Source: an uncultured Chloroflexota bacterium
Lineage (GTDB): Bacteria; Chloroflexota; Anaerolineae; Promineifilales; Promineifilaceae
NCBI GenBank assembly: GCA_937958365.1
Contig: CALFEW010000729.1
Span: forward strand, 1 to 6,023
Direction: 5' to 3'
Length of the DNA stretch: 6,023 nucleotides
Part shown: one piece after another, positions 1 to 4,547 of the stretch
How the letters are laid out: each line of letters starts with the position of its first letter
Numbering within the stretch: the first letter of the stretch is position 1
The notes under the pieces: generated by a model
What the model saw: the letters and a program-made list of their open reading frames with translations, nothing else
Told to the model about the DNA's origin: nothing
Databases searched by the model: none
Position numbers and translations under genes: made by a program

Positions 1-1819
1 GGGAGGCGTCCATCGTCGCCTGAATTTCGGCGCTGCTGGGCCAGATGTCGCGCAAGTAAACCGGTTCGCCCTCTTTGTCCATGCCGATAGGGTCATTGAC
101 CAGGTCTATGTCGGTGGTACCGGCCAGGGCGTAGGCCACCACCAGCGGCGGCGAGGCCAGATAGTTGGTCTTGGTCATTGGGCTGACGCGCCCCTCAAAG
201 TTGCGATTGCCGCTGAGTACGGCCGAGGCGACGATGTCACCTTCTTTGATGGCGTTGGCGACCGCTTCCGGCAGCGGGCCGGAATTGCCGATGCAGGTGG
301 TGCAGCCAAAACCGACGATGTGGAAGCCCAGGGCTTCCAGCGGCGAGATCAGCCCGGCTTTAGTCAGGTAATCTTCGACGACGCGGGAGCCGGGCGCCAG
401 ACTGGTTTTGACGTAGGGCGGCACTGTCAACCCCTTCTCTACGGCTTTTTGGGCCACCAGACCAGCGCCGATCATGACGCTGGGGTTGGAGGTGTTGGTG
501 CAGGAGGTAATCGCGGCGATGACGACTGCGCCGTGGCCGATTTTGGTGGTGTGGCCGTTAGAGGCTCCACCGGCGACAACGGCCGTTCTTCCCAATTCCT
601 CTTCCTTCAGCCCCAGCCCCTTCGGTCCCATCGGAGCCAGCAGCGTTTCCCGATAATGTTTCTTCATGTCGGTCAGCGTCACGCGGTCTTGGGGGCGTTT
701 TGGTCCGGCCAGGCTGGGTTCTACTGTGCCGAGGTCAAGTTCCACTGAGTCGGTGTAAATCGGTTCGGGCATATCGTCGGTGCGGAAGAGGCCCTGCGCT
801 TTGGTGTAGGCTTCCACCAGATGTACCAGCTCTTCGGAGCGTCCGGTGCTGCGCATATAGTTCAGCGTTTCCGCGTCTACCGGGAAGAAGCCCACCGTTG
901 CGCCATATTCCGGGCACATGTTGGCGATGGTCGCCCGGTCGGCCAGGGTCATATTGCTGAGGCCGGGGCCGTAAAATTCCACAAATTTGCCCACGACGCC
1001 CTTTTGCCGCAGTAGTTGGGTGACCACCAGCACGAGATCGGTGGCTGTTGCGCCTTCTGGCAGGCTGCCGGTCAACTTTACGCCGATGACTTCCGGCGTG
1101 AGCATGTAGATGGGCTGATCGAGCATGACGGCTTCGGCTTCGATGCCGCCGACGCCCCAGGCCACCACGCCCAGACCGTTGATCATCGTCGTGTGCGAAT
1201 CGGTGCCAACCAGGCTGTCCGGGAAAGCCACCACGCCATCGCCTTCCGGTTTGGTCATGACGACGTCGGCCAGGTATTCCAGGTTGACCTGATGGACGAT
1301 GCCGGTGGCCGGTGGCACGACGCGGAAGTTTTGGAAGGCTTCTTTGCCCCATTTCAGGAATTCGTAGCGTTCGCGGTTGCGCACAAATTCACGTTCGACG
1401 TTGAAGAAGAGGGCAGCGGCGGAGCCGAACTGGTCTACCTGTACGGAATGGTCTATGACCAGATCAACAGGCACGGTGGGGTTGATTTTTTTGGGATCGC
1501 CGCCGAGGCGGGCCATGGCGGAGCGCAGCGCGGCCAGGTCTACAACGGCCGGTACGCCGGTGAAATCTTGCAGGATGACGCGGCCGGGTTTGAAGGGTAG
1601 TTCGTCTTGATCTGGTTTGGCGGCGTGCCATTTCGCCAGCTTTTCCACGTCTATGGGCATGACCTGGTAGCCGTCGCAGGTGCGGAGCAGGGCTTCCAGC
1701 AGCACTTTGATGGAAAAAGGCAGGCGACTGACGTCGCCTAATTTGTCTAACCGGTAGTAATAGACATCGGTTCCGGGGAGTTTGGCGCGCGCGCCAAAGT
1801 GATCAAATAGCCTGGTCAT
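1..1819 (-). CDS. acnA: Aconitate hydratase, AcnA/IRP1 type (partial, C-terminus beyond the window)
   Basis: Aconitase interconverts citrate and isocitrate through cis-aconitate in the TCA cycle, in the cytoplasm, using a [4Fe-4S] cluster. Translating the minus strand from ATG 1819-1817 gives an uninterrupted frame of 606 codons that leaves the window. Family members are about 890-910 residues, so the rest of the core and the C-terminal swivel domain are missing. Visible motifs are QDFTGVPAVVD (from residue 84), GTDSHTTM (D207, S208, H209), AITSCTNTSNPSVM with cluster ligand C440, GFGCTTCIGNSGP with ligands C506 and C509 in the usual CxxC spacing, and SGNRNFEGR (from about 536). These, and the N-terminal stretch SRLPFSIKVLLEALLR, match AcnA/IRP1 rather than AcnB. 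The start is supported by a strong ribosome binding site 4 nt upstream. The gene is divergent from the plus-strand cluster and has its own candidate promoter. No frameshift is seen. Some AcnA proteins also bind RNA when they lose the cluster; nothing here tests that. Confidence 0.97.
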   Translation of the reverse strand, partial: MTRLFDHFGARAKLPGTDVYYYRLDKLGDVSRLPFSIKVLLEALLRTCDGYQVMPIDVEKLAKWHAAKPDQDELPFKPGRVILQDFTGVPAVVDLAALRSAMARLGGDPKKINPTVPVDLVIDHSVQVDQFGSAAALFFNVEREFVRNRERYEFLKWGKEAFQNFRVVPPATGIVHQVNLEYLADVVMTKPEGDGVVAFPDSLVGTDSHTTMINGLGVVAWGVGGIEAEAVMLDQPIYMLTPEVIGVKLTGSLPEGATATDLVLVVTQLLRQKGVVGKFVEFYGPGLSNMTLADRATIANMCPEYGATVGFFPVDAETLNYMRSTGRSEELVHLVEAYTKAQGLFRTDDMPEPIYTDSVELDLGTVEPSLAGPKRPQDRVTLTDMKKHYRETLLAPMGPKGLGLKEEELGRTAVVAGGASNGHTTKIGHGAVVIAAITSCTNTSNPSVMIGAGLVAQKAVEKGLTVPPYVKTSLAPGSRVVEDYLTKAGLISPLEALGFHIVGFGCTTCIGNSGPLPEAVANAIKEGDIVASAVLSGNRNFEGRVSPMTKTNYLASPPLVVAYALAGTTDIDLVNDPIGMDKEGEPVYLRDIWPSSAEIQATMDAS

Positions 1820-1822
1820 ATG

Positions 1823-1830
1823 TCACCTCT
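1823..1830 (-). promoter_or_regulatory. Ribosome binding site of the aconitase gene
   Basis: Read on the minus strand this is AGAGGTGA, closely complementary to the 3' end of 16S rRNA. It ends 3 nt before the ATG at 1819. It fixes the start codon of the aconitase. Confidence 0.85.
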
Positions 1831-1836
1831 TGTGAA

Positions 1837-1868
1837 ATTGCGGATTGTGGATTGCGGATTTCGGATTG
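1837..1868. repeat. 7-bp tandem repeat array A (unit ATTGCGG)
   Basis: Four consecutive heptamers, ATTGCGG, ATTGTGG, ATTGCGG and ATTTCGG, are followed by a partial fifth unit ATTG. The array lies in the probable 5' untranslated leader of the aconitase gene, a few bases upstream of its ribosome binding site. It is non-coding. Its function is unknown; it resembles the short tandemly repeated heptanucleotides known from cyanobacterial intergenic regions. Confidence 0.85.
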
Positions 1869-1930
1869 AAATGGTTTGGTCGCCTTCGTGGGATCGGATG
1901 CCATGTGGGCGACTACCTCTTATTGGTCTT

Positions 1931-1936
1931 ATTATA
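1931..1936 (-). promoter_or_regulatory. Candidate -10 element for the aconitase gene
   Basis: The minus strand reads TATAAT, a perfect sigma-70 type -10 hexamer. The region about 16-17 bp upstream reads TTTCCC/GTTTCC, a poor -35, and it overlaps the palindrome AAACGGCCGTTT. Transcription would start near 1924, giving a leader of about 105 nt that carries repeat array A. It is called by pattern only. Confidence 0.45.
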
Positions 1937-1955
1937 GCCAAAATGGGGTTTGGGG

Positions 1956-1967
1956 AAACGGCCGTTT
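1956..1967. repeat. 12-bp perfect palindrome AAACGGCCGTTT, intergenic copy of the ACGGCCGT family
   Basis: This is the longest perfect form in the window of an octamer, ACGGCCGT, found 14 times. The 8-mers start at 579, 1958, 2494, 2707, 3274, 3426, 3648, 3759, 3964, 4073, 4678, 5283, 5386 and 5952. This copy lies between the divergent aconitase and RAM-domain genes and overlaps the -35 zone of the candidate aconitase promoter. It could serve as an operator, but its abundance inside genes argues for a genome-wide repeat. Confidence 0.8.
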
Positions 1968-2009
1968 AACAATGAACAATGAACAGGGAACAATGAACAA
2001 TGAACATGG
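1968..2009. repeat. 7-bp tandem repeat array B (unit AACAATG)
   Basis: Six heptamers in a row: AACAATG, AACAATG, AACAGGG, AACAATG, AACAATG, AACATGG. The array directly abuts the palindrome on its left and ends 10 bp before a TATAAT on its right, so it occupies the place where a -35 element for the plus-strand cluster would be. Stop codons and lack of any gene-like frame mark it as non-coding. Copy-number change here could alter promoter spacing; that is inference. Confidence 0.88.
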
Positions 2010-2019
2010 GGTGATGAGG

Positions 2020-2025
2020 TATAAT
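2020..2025 (+). promoter_or_regulatory. Candidate -10 element for the RAM-domain/acetyltransferase/DapF-like cluster
   Basis: A perfect TATAAT lies 50 bp before the ATG of the RAM-domain gene, and transcription would begin near 2032. No good -35 is seen: the 17-bp-spaced position is ACAATG, inside heptamer array B. The promoter may be weak or activator-dependent. It is called by pattern and position only. Confidence 0.45.
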
Positions 2026-2031
2026 CCCACT

Positions 2032-2059
2032 ACCAACTATCAACTACCAACTATCAACT
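2032..2059. repeat. 7-bp tandem repeat array C (alternating ACCAACT / ATCAACT)
   Basis: Four heptamers alternate exactly: ACCAACT, ATCAACT, ACCAACT, ATCAACT, so there is also a perfect 14-bp repeat. The array ends 3 bp before the ribosome binding site of the RAM-domain gene and would form its untranslated leader if transcription starts near 2032. The unit sequence is unrelated to arrays A and B, but the period is the same. Confidence 0.88.
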
Positions 2060-2062
2060 GAA

Positions 2063-2070
2063 AGGAAGGG
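2063..2070 (+). promoter_or_regulatory. Ribosome binding site of the RAM-domain gene
   Basis: The purine-rich AGGAAGGG ends 4 nt before the ATG at 2075. It supports that start and is the only clear Shine-Dalgarno sequence in the four-gene plus-strand run. Confidence 0.75.
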
Positions 2071-2074
2071 AAAC

Positions 2075-2353
2075 ATGGTTAGCGCAGTCGTTTTGTTGAA
2101 CGTAGAACCGGGACGGGTGAATGAAGTGGGGGCGCGGTTGGCCGAATTGAAAGGTATCAGTGAAGTGTTTTCGGTGGGCGGTCGGTTTGACCTGGTGGCG
2201 ATCATTCGCGTGAAGGACAATGATACGATGGCCCAGTTGGTGACGGAGAAGATGCACAGCGTGCCCGGCATCAGCAATTCGGAAACGCTGATCGCCTTTC
2301 GTGTCTTTTCGGAGCATGATCTGGCGGCGATGTTTTCGATTGGGCTGGAATAG
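2075..2353 (+). CDS. Stand-alone Lrp/AsnC-type effector-binding (RAM) domain protein
   Basis: This 92-residue protein consists only of the C-terminal ligand-binding domain of Lrp/AsnC regulators (RAM, regulation of amino acid metabolism). There is no N-terminal helix-turn-helix. The pattern fits the alpha/beta sandwich: a first strand SAVVLLNVEPG (3-13), helix NEVGARLAEL, strand plus loop EVFSVGGRFDLVAIIRV (30-46) with the family's G-x-x-D-L signature, helix NDTMAQLVTEKM, then HSVPGISNSETLIAF (61-75) with the typical pG-I-xxxET turn. The family assembles into dimers and octamers that bind amino acids at subunit interfaces; stand-alone RAM proteins are known, for example in Thermus. Without a DNA-binding domain it could modulate a full-length Lrp partner or sense an amino acid by itself, which is inference. 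ATG 2075 has a good ribosome binding site. Its stop overlaps the next gene's start by 1 nt, indicating co-translation. Confidence 0.9.
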   Translation: MVSAVVLLNVEPGRVNEVGARLAELKGISEVFSVGGRFDLVAIIRVKDNDTMAQLVTEKMHSVPGISNSETLIAFRVFSEHDLAAMFSIGLE

Positions 2354-2922
2354 TGGAAACTGTTTTCGACGAGTTTCCGGTTTTGCAGACAGAGCGGCTG
2401 GTGCTGCGGGCGGTGCTGCCGGCGGACCTGCTGAACATGTATGCGATTTTCTCTGACGAGGCAGTGACGCGCTATTATGGGCTGGAGACGTTTACGGCCG
2501 TTGAAGAAGCTGCCCAACGCATTGCCGCCATACGTCAGAACTATCAGAAGCGTCGTTCTATACGCTGGGCCATTTCTCGTCCTGGAGAAGATGCGCTCAT
2601 CGGCACAGTGGGTTTGATGAACCTGCGTCCTAAGTTTTACAACGCGGCCGTTGGTTATGAACTGGCCCCACCTTATTGGCGGCAAGGGCTGATGACGGAG
2701 GCGTTAACGGCCGTCATCGAGTTCAGTTTTTTCGTCATGGCCCTGAACCGCATCGAAGCCTTTGTCGTGCCCGAAAACGCCCCCTCTATTCGCATAATAA
2801 AAAAAATGGGTTTCATCAATGAAGGGTTGATGCGCGAATACGGCTACTGGCGGCGAGCGTTTCATGATTTGTGTTTGTTTTCCTTGTTGAAGCGAGATTG
2901 GAATGCGGGAGACGAAGAGTAA
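2353..2922 (+). CDS. GNAT family N-acetyltransferase (RimJ/RimL-like)
   Basis: This 189-residue GCN5-related acetyltransferase would transfer acetyl from acetyl-CoA to an amine. The N-terminus LQTERLVLRAVLPADL (11-26) is the usual opening of the RimJ/RimL/Acetyltransf_3 group. Motif A is seen as VGYELAPPYWRQGLMTEAL (100-118), where R110-Q111-G112-x-x-T-E-A corresponds to the acetyl-CoA pyrophosphate loop. It is followed by NRIEAFVVPENAPSIRIIKKMGF (132-154), the NxxSxxxxxKxGF-type segment, and a C-terminal strand HDLCLFSLLKRDW. Substrate cannot be read from sequence: a ribosomal-protein N-terminus, a small amine or an amino acid are all possible. The GTG start shares its G with the preceding TAG, and no separate ribosome binding site is evident, so translation is probably coupled to the RAM-domain gene. 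Two copies of ACGGCCGT lie inside (2494, 2707), both encoding Thr-Ala-Val. Confidence 0.92.
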   Translation: METVFDEFPVLQTERLVLRAVLPADLLNMYAIFSDEAVTRYYGLETFTAVEEAAQRIAAIRQNYQKRRSIRWAISRPGEDALIGTVGLMNLRPKFYNAAVGYELAPPYWRQGLMTEALTAVIEFSFFVMALNRIEAFVVPENAPSIRIIKKMGFINEGLMREYGYWRRAFHDLCLFSLLKRDWNAGDEE

Positions 2923-2990
2923 AGATTTAAGATTGAGGATTAAAGATGATGGAAGATGAGCCTATCGCCAATCTTTAATCTTTGATCTTC
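2920..2990. repeat. Inverted array of 7-bp repeats forming a hairpin (array D)
   Basis: The left side reads as heptamers TAAAGAT, TTAAGAT, TGAGGAT, TAAAGAT (2920-2947). The right side reads AATCTTT, AATCTTT, GATCTTC (2970-2990), which is their reverse complement. The best fold pairs 2921-2935 with 2969-2983 (14 of 15 positions); an alternative pairs 2938-2947 with 2971-2980 (10 of 10). The array begins in the stop codon of the acetyltransferase gene and ends 9 nt before the DapF-like start. No T-run follows, so it is a poor intrinsic terminator; it could be an attenuator, a processing site or a simple expanded repeat. Confidence 0.8.
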
Positions 2991-2999
2991 AAACAAACC

Positions 3000-3824
3000 A
3001 TGTTATACCAATTTGCTAAATATCAGGCCCTGGGCAATGACATGCTGGTGATTGATCCGGCTACTTTTTCCCTGCCGCTGACGCCGGCGCGGGCCAGGCT
3101 GTTGTGCCATCGTCACTTTGGGTTGGGGGCGGACGGTATTTGTTATGGTCCACTGCCGGAAACGGCCGCGCCCAACGCCATGCGGTTTATCAACCCGGAT
3201 GGTACCGAGGCGGAAAAGAGTGGCAATGGGCTGCGCATTTTTGCCCGCTATTTATGGGACGTGGGGCTTGTGAACGGCCGTTCCTACCCCATCACCATTC
3301 ACGGCCAGACCATTCGGGCCGACGTGCTAGACGACGCTGCGCGCACCATTGCCCTGGCGATGGGGCAGCTTACGTTCTCGCGGCTGGAGGAGGACGTGGT
3401 GGTGGGCGGCGAGATGGTAAAGGTAACGGCCGTTTCCATCGGCAACCCCCACTGTGTCCTGTTCACCGACGACCTGGACGCCATCCAGACCATCGGCCCG
3501 CAGTTAGAAACCGCGCATTTGTTTCCCAATCGCACGAATGTGCAGTTGGTGCGCGTGGTAGACACGCACACCATCGAGATCGCCATTTGGGAGCGCGGGG
3601 CGGGCTATACGTTGGCGTCCGGCACGTCGGCCAGCGCGGCGGCGGGCACGGCCGTGCGCACCGGCCGCTGCCAAAGCCCGGTTGCCGTGCGTATGGCCGG
3701 CGGCGTGGCGACCGTGGCTGTGGACGAAGCGTGGCAGGTGGTGTTGACGGGCGGGGTAACGGCCGTTGCCCAGGGAACCATCGCCCCAGACTTGCTGAAG
3801 GAATTAGAAGATTTGGTTGGTTAG
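3000..3824 (+). CDS. DapF-fold protein (diaminopimelate epimerase family) with both catalytic Cys replaced by Ser
   Basis: This 274-residue protein is full length for DapF, which normally converts LL- to meso-diaminopimelate for lysine and peptidoglycan synthesis with two cysteines as acid and base. Family motifs are in order: FAKYQALGND (5-14, active-site Asn13), GLGADG (41-46), MRFINPDGTEAEKSGNGLR (61-79), SIGNPHCVLF (147-156), NRTNVQL (177-183), and IWERGAGYTLASGTSASAA (196-214). The first catalytic position, normally in AxxCGNGxR, is Ser74 (AGT, 3219-3221). The second, normally in ACGTG, is Ser207 (TCC, 3618-3620), with the following Gly also changed to Ser210. The remaining cysteines (36, 48, 152, 224) are not at catalytic positions. 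It is therefore either a poor or altered epimerase, or an isomerase or binding protein of another kind; the related PhzF enzymes also work without cysteine. ATG 3000 is chosen because the MLYQFAKYQALGND start matches the family; no clear ribosome binding site precedes it. Four ACGGCCGT copies lie inside. Confidence 0.9.
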   Translation: MLYQFAKYQALGNDMLVIDPATFSLPLTPARARLLCHRHFGLGADGICYGPLPETAAPNAMRFINPDGTEAEKSGNGLRIFARYLWDVGLVNGRSYPITIHGQTIRADVLDDAARTIALAMGQLTFSRLEEDVVVGGEMVKVTAVSIGNPHCVLFTDDLDAIQTIGPQLETAHLFPNRTNVQLVRVVDTHTIEIAIWERGAGYTLASGTSASAAAGTAVRTGRCQSPVAVRMAGGVATVAVDEAWQVVLTGGVTAVAQGTIAPDLLKELEDLVG

Positions 3825-3873
3825 TTGGCCGGTTGGCTGGTTTGTTAGCCAACCAACCAGCCAACTAACCAAC
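3813..3873. repeat. 4-bp tandem repeat folded as a 25-bp inverted repeat
   Basis: The stretch reads almost wholly as 4-bp units: TTGG, TTGG, TTAG, TTGG, CCGG, TTGG, CTGG, TTTG, TTAG, then CCAA, CCAA, CCAG, CCAA, CTAA, CCAA. Positions 3816-3840 pair with 3849-3873 around an 8-nt loop with only two mismatches, so a transcript would make a very stable hairpin. The left arm contains the stop codon of the DapF-like gene (3822-3824), and the right arm ends 12 nt before the glutaredoxin-like start. No U-run follows it. It may limit transcription into the next gene or mask its start region. Six GG doublets in the left arm might also form a two-layer G-quadruplex. Confidence 0.88.
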
Positions 3874-3885
3874 ATCCATAAACTC

Positions 3886-4305
3886 ATGATGCCTGAACCA
3901 ATCATCCTTTACGGTACAAAAAAATGTCCATCCGTACGCTCGGTGCGCGGCATGTTGGAACGCACGGCCGTTCCTTATGCCTACGTAGACGCCGAACAGG
4001 ACCAGGCGGCCCGAATCCGGCTGCAAGAAATCAATGATGGTTACGAAAGTGTGCCCACGCTGGTTTTTGCCGACGGCCGTACCCTGACAGAGCCATCATT
4101 GGTGCAGCTTCGCGCCCATTTGGAAGCGGACGGTTATCACGTGCCCCATGTCGGTCCCTGGCAGGCCTGGCGACTGGCCCCCGTCCAGAGTTTGCTGGGT
4201 GTGGGGATGGTTGCCTTTGGTTTTTGGGACCCAAGCTGGTTGTTTGTATTGATCGGCCTCCTGCTGCTAACGTTTATCCCCACCCGCGCCTACTTTGAGC
4301 GCTAA
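3886..4305 (+). CDS. Glutaredoxin-like domain protein with C-terminal two-helix membrane anchor
   Basis: This 139-residue protein has an N-terminal thioredoxin-fold glutaredoxin domain (about 5-83): strand EPIILYGTKKCPSV with a single active-site cysteine C14 in CPSV, helix VRGMLERTAVPYAYVDAEQD, the conserved cis-proline motif SVPTLVFADG (55-64), and TLTEPSLVQLRAHL, like the tail of mycoredoxin/NrdH-type proteins. The second active-site cysteine of CPxC is Val, so it is monothiol. After a linker HVPHVGPWQAWR come two short hydrophobic segments (about 97-114 and 117-131), ending PTRAYFER. This suggests a cytoplasmic redox domain tethered to the inner membrane. Likely activity is deglutathionylation, demycothiolation or similar thiol chemistry; the partner is unknown. 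ATG 3886 is chosen (ATG 3889 also possible) because the fold begins there. A TTG at 3817 would start inside the repeat hairpin and add 23 repeat-encoded residues. No clear ribosome binding site is seen. It is the last gene of the plus-strand run. Confidence 0.85.
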   Translation: MMPEPIILYGTKKCPSVRSVRGMLERTAVPYAYVDAEQDQAARIRLQEINDGYESVPTLVFADGRTLTEPSLVQLRAHLEADGYHVPHVGPWQAWRLAPVQSLLGVGMVAFGFWDPSWLFVLIGLLLLTFIPTRAYFER

Positions 4306-4329
4306 CAGCCTGTCAGAAAACTCAGGATA

Positions 4330-4514
4330 GGTACACGGATTAAACGGATTCGATGGATTTTTAAGGACGCTACCTTTGCATTTTTAAGAAATAGGACGCG
4401 GATTTTCACGGATGCGGCAGATTAACGCTGACAGTGTTGGTTTTATCCGCGAAAATCGGCTCTATCCGCGTTTGTCCGCGTCCCATTCATCTAATCCGTG
4501 TCATCCGTGTATCC
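4330..4514. terminator. Long imperfect inverted repeat between convergent genes; probable bidirectional terminator region
   Basis: The 242-bp gap between the glutaredoxin-like gene and the convergent GH4 gene holds no gene. It is built from CGGAT/ATCCG repeats facing each other. The outer arm 4330-4358 has 9-bp units (ACGGATTAA, ACGGATTCG, ATGGATTTT) and pairs imperfectly with 4485-4514 (units ATCCGTGTC, ATCCGTGT, ATCC). The inner arm 4394-4413 pairs with 4464-4483 (about 16 of 20), with 4445-4460 as an alternative partner. A transcript from either side would fold strongly, fitting termination for both genes, though no classic GC stem plus U-run is seen. A degenerate mobile miniature element is another possibility. 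Confidence 0.55.
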
Positions 4515-4547
4515 ATGCCCCGACCCCATTCACCCATCCCCGCACCA

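Noticed and set aside
735..1600. Long open frames overlapping the aconitase (735-1352 minus, 1016-1600 plus)
   Set aside because: The aconitase frame is unmistakable through this region with all cluster-ligand motifs; the other frames give low-complexity Arg/Gly/His-rich proteins typical of shadow frames in GC-rich DNA.
1837..2059. CRISPR array or origin iterons
   Set aside because: Repeat units are 7 bp with no spacers, and the units differ between arrays, so neither CRISPR nor DnaA/plasmid iterons fit.
2982..2999. TTG at 2982 as start of the DapF-like protein
   Set aside because: It lies within the right arm of the heptamer inverted repeat; the six extra residues are not part of the family N-terminus, which begins at the ATG at 3000.
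3104..3868. A 254-residue open frame overlapping the DapF-like gene, and antisense frames at 3299-3586 and 3463-3864
   Set aside because: They are compositionally biased with no recognisable domain, while the DapF frame shows ordered family motifs.
3817..3885. TTG at 3817 as start of the glutaredoxin-like protein
   Set aside because: It would translate the hairpin repeat as a 23-residue low-complexity leader and start inside the preceding gene; the glutaredoxin fold begins at the ATG at 3886 or 3889.
4308..4328. Small hairpin CCTG...CAGG after the glutaredoxin-like gene as an intrinsic terminator
   Set aside because: The stem is only 4 bp with no following T-run; too weak to call.
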